Assembly (NCBI RefSeq): GCF_004216565.1
Contig: NZ_SGWV01000008.1
Coordinates: forward strand, 372,001-436,000
Reading direction: 5' to 3'
DNA: 64,000 bases
Source of the DNA: Sphaerotilus mobilis
Lineage (GTDB): Bacteria > Pseudomonadota > Gammaproteobacteria > Burkholderiales > Burkholderiaceae_C
A program made the position numbers and the translations under genes. This document shows positions 54,443 through 63,545 of this stretch, one piece after another (position 1 is the first letter of the stretch; every line of letters starts with the position of its first letter). Under the pieces are notes generated by a model, which saw only the letters and a program-made list of their open reading frames with translations, did not search any database and had not been told where the DNA came from.

Positions 54443-55483
54443 TCACTTGCCGGCGAGGTGACCGGCGATCAGGCTGCGGGCGCTGTCGAGCAGCTTGCGG
54501 CCATCGTGGCCCTTGGCCGTCACCTCGGACACCCAGCCGTCGACGATGGGCTGGCCGGCCTTCTTCCAGTTGGCCAGTTCCTCACGGCCGATCACGTTGG
54601 TCGTGTTCTTGGCGGTCAGCTTCTTGCCCTCGCCGTCGGCGCTCAGGAAGACCTTGCCGATCTGGCCGGACAGGGCCTGGCCGCTGTTGGCATCGATCAC
54701 CTTCTTCAGGTCCGGCGGCAAGGCGGCATAGCGCGCCTTGTTCATCACGAACATGAAGGCCGAGGTGTAGAAGGCCGGCTCGGCCGGGTCGGTCTCGGAG
54801 TGGAACTTGACGATCTCCTGGATCTTGACCGAAGGCACCACCTCGTAGGGCACCACCGCGCCGTCGATCACGCCCTTGCTGAGGGCCTCGCTGACGGCGG
54901 GCACCGGCATCGCCACCGGCGTGGCGCCCAGCGCGGCCAGGTAGCGATTGGTCTGGCGGGTCGGGGCGCGCACCTTCAGGCCCTTGAGGTCGGCCAGCGT
55001 GCGGATCGGCTTCTCGCGCATGTGGAAGACGCCGTCGCCATGCACGTGGAAGACGATCGGATGCACGTCCTTGAACTCGGCCTGGTCGAACTGCTGGATG
55101 TAGTCCCAGAGCGCCTTGCTGGTCGCTTCGGGGTTCTGCATCATGAACGGCAGCTCGAACACCTCCGTCAGCGGGAAGCGGCCGGCGGTGTAGCCCGGCA
55201 GGGTCCAGACCACGTCGGCGACGCCGTCCTTGGCCTGGTCGAACAGTTGCGGCGGCGTGCCGCCGAGTTGCATCGACGGGTAGATCTGGCACTTCATCCG
55301 GTTGGCCGATTCGCGGGCGATCTTGTCGCACCAGGGCTGGATGAACTGTGTGTTGGCGTAGGAGCCGGCCGGCAGGAAGTGGTGCACCTTCAGCGTGACC
55401 TCCTGGGCCTGGGCAGGGGCCAGGGCGGCAACGCCGAGGGTCAGCGCCGCGACGGCGCGATGCAAGAACGTGATCTGGAACAA
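54443..55483 (-). CDS. dctP: TRAP transporter solute receptor (DctP type) with a TTG start
   Basis: 346 residues. The first 26 residues (FQITFLHRAVAALTLGVAAL, then APAQA) are a signal peptide, with EVTLKVHHFLPAGSYANTQF at the mature end and the conserved arginine-containing LKVRAPTRQTNRYLAALGA. No ATG gives this signal peptide. The TTG at 55481-55483 sits six bases after a perfect GGAG ribosome site (GGAGACCGAC before TTG), which decides the start. The frame runs on upstream to 55636 without family features. It is the first gene of the TRAP and gallate series and divergent from the LysR regulator. Confidence 0.9.
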   Translation of the reverse strand: MFQITFLHRAVAALTLGVAALAPAQAQEVTLKVHHFLPAGSYANTQFIQPWCDKIARESANRMKCQIYPSMQLGGTPPQLFDQAKDGVADVVWTLPGYTAGRFPLTEVFELPFMMQNPEATSKALWDYIQQFDQAEFKDVHPIVFHVHGDGVFHMREKPIRTLADLKGLKVRAPTRQTNRYLAALGATPVAMPVPAVSEALSKGVIDGAVVPYEVVPSVKIQEIVKFHSETDPAEPAFYTSAFMFVMNKARYAALPPDLKKVIDANSGQALSGQIGKVFLSADGEGKKLTAKNTTNVIGREELANWKKAGQPIVDGWVSEVTAKGHDGRKLLDSARSLIAGHLAGK

Positions 55484-55596
55484 GTCGGTCTCCTTGGATC
55501 GGTGAGCGTCTCGCGGTGCCTTGATCCACCGCAAGCCATGGCGGCGAAGTCTAGGAATGGCGGGCGGCACGGAGAAGATCCGCTGTTCGCAGCGGT

Positions 55597-55613
55597 GATA
55601 GCCCCTGGTTATC
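55597..55613. promoter_or_regulatory. LysR-type box between dctP and the LysR gene
   Basis: Inverted GATA-N9-TATC, containing a T-N11-A core, ends one base before the ATG of the divergent LysR gene. This placement suits autorepression by the regulator and activation of the TRAP operon transcribed the other way. Confidence 0.55.
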
Positions 55614-56537
55614 ATGGTTTTCATGAAGCTGAACACCCTGCAGGCCCTGGTCGCCGCCGTCGACGAGGGCAGCCTGAGGGCCGCGGCGCGGCGGGTCGGC
55701 GTGTCTCAGCCGGCGCTCACCAAGATGGTCCGCGAGCTCGAACTTGAACTGGGTGCGACGCTGCTGCAGCGTTCCACCAAGGGTGTCTTGCCCACCCCGC
55801 AGGGCAAGGTGCTGGTCGAACATGCCCGCAAGGCCGTGCGCGAACTCGATGACGCGGTCACGCAGATCGACCAGCTCGGTGGCCGCATGGTCGGTGAACT
55901 CAGCATCGGCGCGGTGCCGCTGGCGGTGCTGCTGCTGATCCCGGAGACCTTGCGCACCTACGGCCGCGAGTTCCCCGACATCCAGCTGCGGGTGCGCGAG
56001 GAGCTCTACATCGCCCAGCTCGGCAACCTGCGTCAGGGCGAGGTCGACGTCGCGCTGGGTCCGATCCCCGATCCCTTGCCGGCTGGCGAATTCCACGTCG
56101 AGCCGCTGATGCCCATCGAGATGGCGGTTGTGGTCGGCCGCGGCAGCCCGCTGGCCCGGGCCCGATCGCTGCGCGAGCTGGCCGATGCCCGCTGGGTCTA
56201 CACCAGCCTGTCGGGCCACACCGGCTACGCCCACATGCTGTTCACCCGCCACGGCATGACACCGCCCGAGCCGGCGGCGATGGTCAATTCCACCCTCGCG
56301 CTGCTGGCCCTGATCGGCAGCAGCGAATGCGTCGGCCTGATGCCGCTGCCGATCGCGCTCCATCCGGCCGCTGCGCCCTACATGACGGTGGTGCCGATCA
56401 GCGAGGGCCACCTGCAGCTCACGCTCGGTGCCATCGTGCGCCATGACGCGCTGCTCAAGCCGGCGGTGCGGCAGTTCCTGGCCCACCTGCACCGCGCGGT
56501 CGGCCACGCCGCCACGGTGGACCCGGGCCGGGCTTGA
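55614..56537 (+). CDS. LysR-type regulator of the gallate/TRAP cluster
   Basis: 307 residues from 55614, with a second ATG at 55623 (MKLNTLQALVAAVDEG). The winged helix (GSLRAAARRVGVSQPALTKM, VRELELELGATLLQR) is followed by the periplasmic-binding-like effector domain (LSIGAVPLAVLLLIPETLRT). It is divergent from the catabolic cluster and separated by 130 bp; a palindromic LysR box abuts its start. It most likely controls the operon in response to gallate or a related compound. Confidence 0.88.
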   Translation: MVFMKLNTLQALVAAVDEGSLRAAARRVGVSQPALTKMVRELELELGATLLQRSTKGVLPTPQGKVLVEHARKAVRELDDAVTQIDQLGGRMVGELSIGAVPLAVLLLIPETLRTYGREFPDIQLRVREELYIAQLGNLRQGEVDVALGPIPDPLPAGEFHVEPLMPIEMAVVVGRGSPLARARSLRELADARWVYTSLSGHTGYAHMLFTRHGMTPPEPAAMVNSTLALLALIGSSECVGLMPLPIALHPAAAPYMTVVPISEGHLQLTLGAIVRHDALLKPAVRQFLAHLHRAVGHAATVDPGRA

Positions 56538-56568
56538 CCCCTGGCCGGCAGATCGACAGACAGGCAGC

Positions 56569-57294
56569 ATGTCGACGATGCAGATCACCACCCCATCGGG
56601 CCTGACCCAGGCCCTGACCCAGGCCCAGACCGCCATCGAGGTGGTTGCCACCCTCGCCTTTGCCTTGTCGGGCGTCATCGAAGGGGCCCGCAAGCGGCTG
56701 GACGCGGTGGGCATCTGCGTCGTCGCCGGCTTGTCGGCCTTTGGCGGCGGCACGCTGCGCGACATCTTGCTGGACCGCCGGCCGCTGTTCTGGGTCCAGC
56801 ACGCCAACTGGGTCTGGGCCCTGCTGGCGCTGTGTGCCGCCGCGATGCTGTTCATGCGCACGCGCCACCTTGAACCCACCGAACGCGCCATGCAGTGGCC
56901 CGACGCGCTGGGCCTGGGTCTGTTCACCGCCGGTGGCACGCAGATCGCGCTGGACGCGGCCATGCCCGGCGTGATCGCGGTCATGCTGGGCGTGGTCACG
57001 GCCGTCTTCGGCGGCGTGCTGCGCGACATCGTCTGCAACGAGATCCCGCGCGCCTTCAGCGACCACCGGCCCTACGCCGTCTGCGCCTTTGCCGGCGGCT
57101 GGGTGCTGGTGGGCCTGCAGCGCCTCGATGCCGCGCCCTGGCTGGCGTTGCTGGCCGCTGCCCTGGCCACCACCACGTTGAGGGCGCTGGCGGTGGTCCT
57201 CGACTGGCGCCTGCCGGCCTGGCAGGTGGCGGCGCCGGCGGCGGGTCGGCAAGCGGCGAAGTCCGGGCGTGACCGGGAGCGCCGTTCGCGCTGA
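56569..57294 (+). CDS. UPF0126/YicG-type membrane protein (trimeric cation channel-like)
   Basis: 241 residues with the two three-helix halves of the UPF0126 family, seen as a repeated glycine-rich motif: VAGLSAFGGGTLRDILLDRR in the first half and VTAVFGGVLRDIVCNEIPRA in the second. These glycine motifs are the signature of prokaryotic TRIC-like channels. The start at 56569 (MSTMQITTPS) is supported by AGGCAGC just before it. It sits 31 bp after the LysR gene. Transport specificity is unknown; glycine or monovalent cations have been proposed for relatives. Confidence 0.85.
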   Translation: MSTMQITTPSGLTQALTQAQTAIEVVATLAFALSGVIEGARKRLDAVGICVVAGLSAFGGGTLRDILLDRRPLFWVQHANWVWALLALCAAAMLFMRTRHLEPTERAMQWPDALGLGLFTAGGTQIALDAAMPGVIAVMLGVVTAVFGGVLRDIVCNEIPRAFSDHRPYAVCAFAGGWVLVGLQRLDAAPWLALLAAALATTTLRALAVVLDWRLPAWQVAAPAAGRQAAKSGRDRERRSR

Positions 57295-57464
57295 GCCGCT
57301 GGCGGCCGGTCGCTCGTCGACCCTATTCCCAAGCGAAGCCCGCCCGGGCATGATCAGTTTTGCGCGTCCGGGCCGCACAGAACGGCCATCGGCGATCGCA
57401 TCCGGTGTCAGCACACCCGACGACACGTCGTCGCTCCTTGCGGGCGACAAGGGGGGGGATGGTC

Positions 57465-60400
57465 ATGGGGCAAGCGCCCGAGAACACCGGCCGTCACGGC
57501 GTGAAGCCTGGCGATTTCCCCTTCCCGATGGCCGACGGGCCGCACGAGTCGCGCTACCTGACCTGGGTGCGCAACAACGCGAACTACATGGCCGCGCGCG
57601 GCCTGATGGACTACTTCCGTGCGGTGGCCGTGCTGCTGCGCGGCATGATCATCAACGCCCTGGTGGTGCTGCCCATCTTGCTGCTGACCGCGATCGTGGT
57701 CGCCTGGCTGCACCTGCAGCCCGAGGCACCGGGTTTCCACATCACACCCTGGCTGCTGATCCTGTCGGCGGTCGCCGTGGTGCTGTTTCCCTTCCTGTCC
57801 TACCTGTTGCGGATCTGGGGCTTCCGGCGCAGCTTGCTGACCGGCTCGGACAGCAGCGTCAAGCAGCGCAGCCGTTGGGAACGCTGGTACGGCGCCGCGC
57901 TGGTGCTGATCGTGGTCGTGGCCGCCTTCGAGGCCCTGCCCGCCTGGCTCGGCCACTTCCACGATGCCATCAACGCCAGCGGTGTCAGCTGGCAGGTGGT
58001 GACCTCGCTGCTCGGTGCGCTGCTGATGTTCTCCAGCCTGTCGGACAAGCTGCTGTCGCTGCTGGGTGGCTTGACGCAGCGCATCGCGCTGCTGCTGGTC
58101 GGTGCGCTCGGGCTGCTGATCCCGACGCTGATCGTCATGCTGGTGGCCGACTTCCTCGTCTACACGCGGGTCGACTGGTCCTGGCGCGGCTCCCCGTCGA
58201 CCATGGCCTCGCTGCTCAGCGACACCGCACTGCCGGTGCTGATGGCCTGGCTGCTGCCCGCCGGCATCACCCTGCTGCTGATCGCGGGCACGCTGGCCCG
58301 GGCCTTTTCCTGGAAGGACTTCCTCAAGCTGGTCGGGGCGCTGTTCGTCTCGGTCCTGATCATGGCCGTGGCCCATGAGGAGATGGAGCATCGCTTCTCC
58401 GAACTCAACGCCAGCGTCGACGAGTCCCTCAACGAACTGGCCAAGGCGATGGCGACCCTGCCCATCATCGCGGCCGGCATCGGCAACGACCCCGAGGCAC
58501 AGCCCGAACCGGCGGACAACGGCACCGGTGGCATGGCCTGGGACCGCGCCAGCTGGGGTTGGCGCTGGGACGAGCTGGCAGGTGCGATGGCGCTGCTCGA
58601 CCCCGACTTCCAGAAAAGCGCAGACACCCTGGCGCCCGCCGCCAACCTGCCCGACGCCCTGGCGACGCTGGGCAAGCTGGGCCAGCAGTCGTCCTTCTAC
58701 CTGGCCCATGAGCTGGCAGCCGACCTGGCGACCCAACTGGCCGCCTTGCCGGTCACGCCCGATCAGGCCAGCGCCATCACCCACGAGATCGACCTGCTGA
58801 ACTGCCGGATCGCCGTGCTGGCGCCGCTCAGTGCCTGGCAGGACATCGAACAGCGCCATGACCGCGCGGCCCTGTTGAGCTACCTGCTGCTGGCCAAGGA
58901 CTTTCCGCTGCTGATTGGCGAACCACCCGAGTCCCCGTCATCGGCCTGCGGCCAGACCTGGTCGCAGGTCAAGCCGCTGGTCAAGACCGAAGCCGATGCG
59001 GGGGCGAGCGGCGGCGAAAACACGGTGAGCAACGAGAGCAACAGCAACAGCGGCAGCAGCAACAACACCGACAGCAACAACAGCAATCACAGCGACACCG
59101 CCATCGAACCCGGCACCGGCGAAGCCGGGCTGGCGCTCTACCCCGAGCTGCACCGCGTGCTCGGCGGCAACGACCCGGCCACGCGGGAGCTGCTGGACGG
59201 CCTGCTGGCGATAGAAATTCGCCTCGGCTACTGGTACGACCTGCTCAGCGAGATCCGCTGGGACGCGGCGTCCTCGACCATCGACGACCTCTCGCTCTAC
59301 CCACAGATCCAAGCCGAGGCAAACACCTTCCGCCGCACCGCCTTCCAGCCCAAGGCCCTGATCGTCATGTCGGTCGCCCTGCTGTTGTGGCTGGCCTGCT
59401 GGCTGACGGTCGACGTCAACCTGACCTCCATCCACGGTCTCTACCGCGACCGGCTGGCCTCGGCCTTCCTGATCGGCGCGGACACCACCGGCGACGTCGA
59501 CATCGAGGAAGACCTCGATCTGGGCGACCTGGCGCGCCACGAGGCCGGCTCGACAGCGCCCTATCACCTGATCAATGTGGCGCTCAACCTGCAGGGCAGC
59601 GACAGCGTGCGGGTGCGCGACCGGCGCAGCGACTTCTTCATCTTCAGCAAGCGCTTCATCGGCGGACGTGCCACCGGCTACTGCCGCAGCGAGCTGATGG
59701 AGCGGGTGTTCCCGCAGATGAGCCTGTCGACCGCCATGGCGATCTCGGCCGCCGCAGCCTCGCCCAACATGGGCCGCGCCACCAACCCGGCGCTGGTGGC
59801 CTTCATGACGCTGATGAATGTGCGCCTGGGCATCTGGGCGCCCAACCCCGGTCGCTTGCAGGACCTCTGCGGACCGCGCCGGCCAGCGGTGGACCGCGAC
59901 GGCGAGCCGGCCGGCTTCGGCTTCCCCGAGGTCTTCGCCGAGGAACTGCGCGAGGTCCGCCACCGCTGGCAGCAATTGCCCGGTGGCAGCCTGCGCACGC
60001 TGATCGCCGACATGCCCAAGCCGACCGTGCGGCACGACCTCATCGGCATCGGCTATTCGGGCGGCGGCATCCGCTCGGCCACGCTCAACCTGGGCATCAC
60101 CCAGGCCCTGCACAGCCAAGGTCTGTTCGACCACATCGACTACATGTCGACCGTGTCGGGCGGTGGCTACCTGGGTTCGAGCATCAGCGCGCTGATGCGC
60201 CGCCGCACGCGCACCGAGAGCGAGATCGCCGGCCGTGTCAGCCTGCACCGCGAGCCAGACGGCGGCGTGCGCATCGACGTCGAGTCCGAACCAGCGCGGG
60301 GCTGGCAAGCCCTGCGCGCCGGCTGGCGACGACTGCGCGGCAGCGCCGCGCCCGCCCAGCCCGCCGTGCAGCGCCGCAGCTACCGCTATGCCCATTTCGC

Positions 60401-61133
60401 CGAGCCGGCCGTGGCCGAGGGCGAGCGCATCCCCGCCGGTCACCGCCTGCTGCAGATGGGCGCGGGCACGACACGGCTGCGCGGCACCATCGGCGAGCAG
60501 TTCAGTTGGCGCATCAGGCCCGGCGCGCTGTTGCGCGAGATGACCAGCCGGCTCGACGAGAAGCACCGCTGGGTCAACCTGTCGGACGGCGGCCACATCG
60601 AGAACCTGGCCGGCATCGAGCTGCTGCGCCGGCGCTGCCGCTTCATGCTGATCGGCGACGGCGAGGCCGACCCGAAGCACCTGTTCAACGGCCTGGCCAC
60701 GCTGATCCGATCGGCCCGCATTGACCTGGGCGTGCACATCGACATCGACGTGGACGCGCTGCGCCTGCACGACAACGGCCTGTGCGCGGCGCACTGGGCC
60801 ATCGGCCAGATCACCTATCCCGACGAGGCCGAGCCGGGCTACCTGCTCTACCTGAAGTCGTCCTTGACCGGCGATGAGGACGAGGTGATCCGCGAGTACC
60901 GCGCCCGCAGCCCGTCCTTCCCTCACGAGTCGACCGCCGACCAGATGTTCAGCGAAGGCCAGTTCGAGGCCTACCGCAGCCTGGGTCAGCACATCGGCCT
61001 GCAGGTGTTGAAGGCCCTGGCCAAGGCCGGTGGCGGCTGGGGCGACGGACCGGCGAGCCACGCCCAGATGACCGAGGCGATCGTCGCGCTGCATCGACAG
61101 GCGGGGATGCCCGCCGGGCCGCCAAGGGTCTGA
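57465..61133 (+). CDS. large membrane-anchored patatin-like phospholipase
   Basis: 1222 residues from the ATG at 57465 (an ATG two codons earlier is equally possible; both follow a run of G). The N terminus has about seven hydrophobic segments to residue 330. A linker near 515-545 is almost only Ser/Asn (SNESNSNSGSSNNTDS). The patatin domain lies near 850-1060, with oxyanion loop GIGYSGGGIRSATLNLG (about 858), nucleophile motif STVSGGGYLG (Ser about 896) and the catalytic Asp in LSDGGHIENLAG (about 1040). The first glycine of the usual GxSxG is replaced by Thr. It may hydrolyse membrane lipids. No neighbours hint at its role. Confidence 0.85.
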   Translation: MGQAPENTGRHGVKPGDFPFPMADGPHESRYLTWVRNNANYMAARGLMDYFRAVAVLLRGMIINALVVLPILLLTAIVVAWLHLQPEAPGFHITPWLLILSAVAVVLFPFLSYLLRIWGFRRSLLTGSDSSVKQRSRWERWYGAALVLIVVVAAFEALPAWLGHFHDAINASGVSWQVVTSLLGALLMFSSLSDKLLSLLGGLTQRIALLLVGALGLLIPTLIVMLVADFLVYTRVDWSWRGSPSTMASLLSDTALPVLMAWLLPAGITLLLIAGTLARAFSWKDFLKLVGALFVSVLIMAVAHEEMEHRFSELNASVDESLNELAKAMATLPIIAAGIGNDPEAQPEPADNGTGGMAWDRASWGWRWDELAGAMALLDPDFQKSADTLAPAANLPDALATLGKLGQQSSFYLAHELAADLATQLAALPVTPDQASAITHEIDLLNCRIAVLAPLSAWQDIEQRHDRAALLSYLLLAKDFPLLIGEPPESPSSACGQTWSQVKPLVKTEADAGASGGENTVSNESNSNSGSSNNTDSNNSNHSDTAIEPGTGEAGLALYPELHRVLGGNDPATRELLDGLLAIEIRLGYWYDLLSEIRWDAASSTIDDLSLYPQIQAEANTFRRTAFQPKALIVMSVALLLWLACWLTVDVNLTSIHGLYRDRLASAFLIGADTTGDVDIEEDLDLGDLARHEAGSTAPYHLINVALNLQGSDSVRVRDRRSDFFIFSKRFIGGRATGYCRSELMERVFPQMSLSTAMAISAAAASPNMGRATNPALVAFMTLMNVRLGIWAPNPGRLQDLCGPRRPAVDRDGEPAGFGFPEVFAEELREVRHRWQQLPGGSLRTLIADMPKPTVRHDLIGIGYSGGGIRSATLNLGITQALHSQGLFDHIDYMSTVSGGGYLGSSISALMRRRTRTESEIAGRVSLHREPDGGVRIDVESEPARGWQALRAGWRRLRGSAAPAQPAVQRRSYRYAHFAEPAVAEGERIPAGHRLLQMGAGTTRLRGTIGEQFSWRIRPGALLREMTSRLDEKHRWVNLSDGGHIENLAGIELLRRRCRFMLIGDGEADPKHLFNGLATLIRSARIDLGVHIDIDVDALRLHDNGLCAAHWAIGQITYPDEAEPGYLLYLKSSLTGDEDEVIREYRARSPSFPHESTADQMFSEGQFEAYRSLGQHIGLQVLKALAKAGGGWGDGPASHAQMTEAIVALHRQAGMPAGPPRV

Positions 61134-61151
61134 GCCCCGCCGGTCGTCGCC

Positions 61152-62408
61152 TCAGGCCAGAAACCGTTCGGCCAGCGCCACCCAATAGGCCGAGCCGATG
61201 GCGATGTTGGCGTCGTCGAAGTCATAGCCCGGGTTGTGGACCATGCAGGCGCCGGGCCGTGGCTCATCGGATGAGCCAGCCCCGGCAGGCACGCCGTTGC
61301 CGATCAGCAGGTAGCTGCCGGCCACCTGTTCGAGCATGAAGGCGAAGTCCTCGCTGCCGCTCAGTGCCGGACCGTCGAGCGTGACCTGTTCGGCGCCGAC
61401 CAGGTCCAGCCCGACCTGGCGTGCGAAATCGGTCTCGGCCTTGGCATTGACCAGCACCGCGTAGCCGGGCCGCCAGTCGATGCGGGCCGTCACGCCGAGG
61501 CTCTCGGCCTGGGCGGCGATCAGGGCCTTGATGCGGCGTTCCAGCAGGACCCGCACCTCGCGGTCGAGCGCGCGCACGCTGAGTTCCAGCGTCGCGCGGG
61601 CCGGGATGACGTTGTTGGCCTGGCCGGCGTGGATCGCGCCCACCGTCACCACCGCCATCTGCAGCGGATCAACGTTGCGCGAGACCACCGTCTGCAGCGC
61701 CATCACGATGCTGGCCGCTGCGACGATCGGGTCGGCGGCCCGGTGCGGCATGGCGCCATGGCCGCCTTGGCCTTCGATCGTCACGCTGGCGTAGTCGCTC
61801 GATGCCATCGCCGGCCCGTCGCGGAAGACCAGCCGGCCTTGCGGCACACCGGGCATGTTGTGCATCGCGAAGATCGCGTCACAGGGATGACGCTCGAACA
61901 GGCCGTCGGCCATCATGCGCAGCGCACCGCCGCCGCCCTCCTCGGCCGGCTGGAAGATCAGGTTGAGCGTGCCGGTGAAGCGGCCGTGTTCGGCCAGCGT
62001 GCGGGCCGCCGCCAGCAGCATCGCCGTGTGGCCGTCGTGACCGCAGGCATGCATCAGGCCGGGCCGGGCGCTGGCCCAGGCCACGCCGCTGGCCTCCTGG
62101 ATCGGCAGCGCATCCATGTCGGCCCGCAGGCCCAGGCGCTTGGCGCCGGGCGCGCACGCATCGCCCCGCACCAAGGTGCCGACCACGCCGGTGCCGCCGA
62201 CGCCACGTTCGACCGCATAGCCCCAGGCCTGCAGGCGCTCGGCCACCAGCGCGGCGGTGCGGTGCTCGTCGAAGGCCAGTTCCGGGTGCTGGTGGATGTC
62301 GCGGCGCAGCGCGATGAACTCACCCACCCGCGGCGTCATCGCCGCGAGCAGGTAGCGGCCAGAGACCGGCCTGTCGGTGCAGGCGTCGACACTCACGCCC
62401 GCCCTCAC
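61152..62408 (-). CDS. M20 family amidohydrolase/peptidase (hippurate hydrolase-like)
   Basis: 418 residues from a GTG start at 62408 that overlaps the upstream stop by four bases (GTGA); an ATG at 62339 is an alternative. Zinc-binding motifs are LRRDIHQHPELAFDE, LMHACGHDGHTAMLLAAART, FQPAEEGGGGALRMM and the C-terminal GSEDFAFMLE. It probably removes acyl groups from amino acids or hydrolyses N-acyl amino acids. It is coupled to a Bug-type receptor, so imported conjugates could be its substrates. It ends convergently with the patatin gene. Confidence 0.86.
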   Translation of the reverse strand: MRAGVSVDACTDRPVSGRYLLAAMTPRVGEFIALRRDIHQHPELAFDEHRTAALVAERLQAWGYAVERGVGGTGVVGTLVRGDACAPGAKRLGLRADMDALPIQEASGVAWASARPGLMHACGHDGHTAMLLAAARTLAEHGRFTGTLNLIFQPAEEGGGGALRMMADGLFERHPCDAIFAMHNMPGVPQGRLVFRDGPAMASSDYASVTIEGQGGHGAMPHRAADPIVAAASIVMALQTVVSRNVDPLQMAVVTVGAIHAGQANNVIPARATLELSVRALDREVRVLLERRIKALIAAQAESLGVTARIDWRPGYAVLVNAKAETDFARQVGLDLVGAEQVTLDGPALSGSEDFAFMLEQVAGSYLLIGNGVPAGAGSSDEPRPGACMVHNPGYDFDDANIAIGSAYWVALAERFLA

Positions 62409-63388
62409 TGCGGCTGCAGCTTGATCGACGCGGCGATGGCGCGGTAGCGCGCCGTCTCCGCCGCATAGAACTTCGCCGCATCGGCCAGCGACATGGCCGG
62501 CGAGGCCAGTTGAGTCTGCGCCGCCAGCTGGCTACGCACCGCCGGGTCCTGCAGGGTCTTGGCGATGGTCTCGTGCAGCCGCGCAACGATGGGCTCGGGC
62601 GTGTTCTTGGGCACCATCAGGCCGGTCCAGATCTTGTAGGCAAAGCCCTTGAGCGCCTGGCCTTCGGAGGCGGTCGGCAGGTTCTTCAGCAGCTCCGAGC
62701 GTTGTTCACCGAGCTGGGCGATGACCTTGAGCTTGCCCTGATCGGCCAGCGCGCCCATGCCGGCGCTGTAGACCAGCACCGCGAAGTCGACCTGGCCACC
62801 GGCGATGTCCTGCAGCAGCGGCGCGTTGCCCTTGTAGGGCACGTGCTGGAGCTGGATGCCGGTGAGCTGCTGGGCGTTCTCCAGGATCAGGTGGTAGAGC
62901 GAGCCGATGCCCACGCTGCCATAGGTCAGCGGACGGTCCGGCGTCTTGCGGGCCAGCGCGATCAGCTCGTCGACGGTGTTGGCGCCCAGGTCCTTGCGGG
63001 TCACGAAGACCATCACCGCGTCGGCGATCGGGTGGACCAGCCGGAAGTCTTCCGACTTCAGCTTGACGGCGGCGTTCGCCAGCGGCGACAGGATCACCTC
63101 ATTGGGCGAACCCTGGAAGATGTACTGGCCGTCGGTCGGCGCGGCCAGCACCTTCTGCGCGGCCAGTGCGCCGCTGACGCCACCCAGGTTCTCGACCAGC
63201 ACCTGCTGGCCCAGCGCCTGGCCCAGCGGCGTCGCGAAGATGCGCCCGATTGCGTCGGACGGCCCACCGGCCGGGTACGGGACCATCAGGTTGACCGGCT
63301 TGCTCGGCCAGGTCTGCGCCAGCGTGCTGCCGCAGGTCATCAGCAGCGCGGCGGCCAGCAGCAGCGGGCGTCGAAGGATGGGGTGCAT
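62405..63388 (-). CDS. Bug/TctC-family tripartite tricarboxylate receptor
   Basis: 327 residues with a signal peptide (RRPLLLAAALLMTCGSTLAQ) and the Bug opening WPSKPVNLMVPYPAGGPSDA, then GVSGALAAQKVLAAP and QLQHVPYKGNAPLLQDIAGG. These receptors are hugely expanded in Burkholderiales and bind carboxylates or amino acids. No TctA/TctB membrane genes are nearby. An AGGAGACAAAGAC site precedes the ATG at 63388. It shares its stop with the GTG start of the amidohydrolase, suggesting a joint function. Confidence 0.9.
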   Translation of the reverse strand: MHPILRRPLLLAAALLMTCGSTLAQTWPSKPVNLMVPYPAGGPSDAIGRIFATPLGQALGQQVLVENLGGVSGALAAQKVLAAPTDGQYIFQGSPNEVILSPLANAAVKLKSEDFRLVHPIADAVMVFVTRKDLGANTVDELIALARKTPDRPLTYGSVGIGSLYHLILENAQQLTGIQLQHVPYKGNAPLLQDIAGGQVDFAVLVYSAGMGALADQGKLKVIAQLGEQRSELLKNLPTASEGQALKGFAYKIWTGLMVPKNTPEPIVARLHETIAKTLQDPAVRSQLAAQTQLASPAMSLADAAKFYAAETARYRAIAASIKLQPQ

Positions 63389-63545
63389 GTCTTTGTCTCC
63401 TGTGCCGTCGTCGCGGCGGTGGGTGTCGGGACCGGGATCGGGATCGGGATCGCGTGAACCCATCGTATGGACGGCCTTGCCCGCAGTCCAATGCATTGTT
63501 CTTTCCGATAGCATGAGTTCCACTCATCCATTTCAGGAGTCCCGC

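Noticed and set aside
54458-55747. Plus-strand frame antisense to dctP
   Set aside because: Composition is His/Arg/Leu/Gly low-complexity with no recognised domain; dctP is a clear TRAP receptor.
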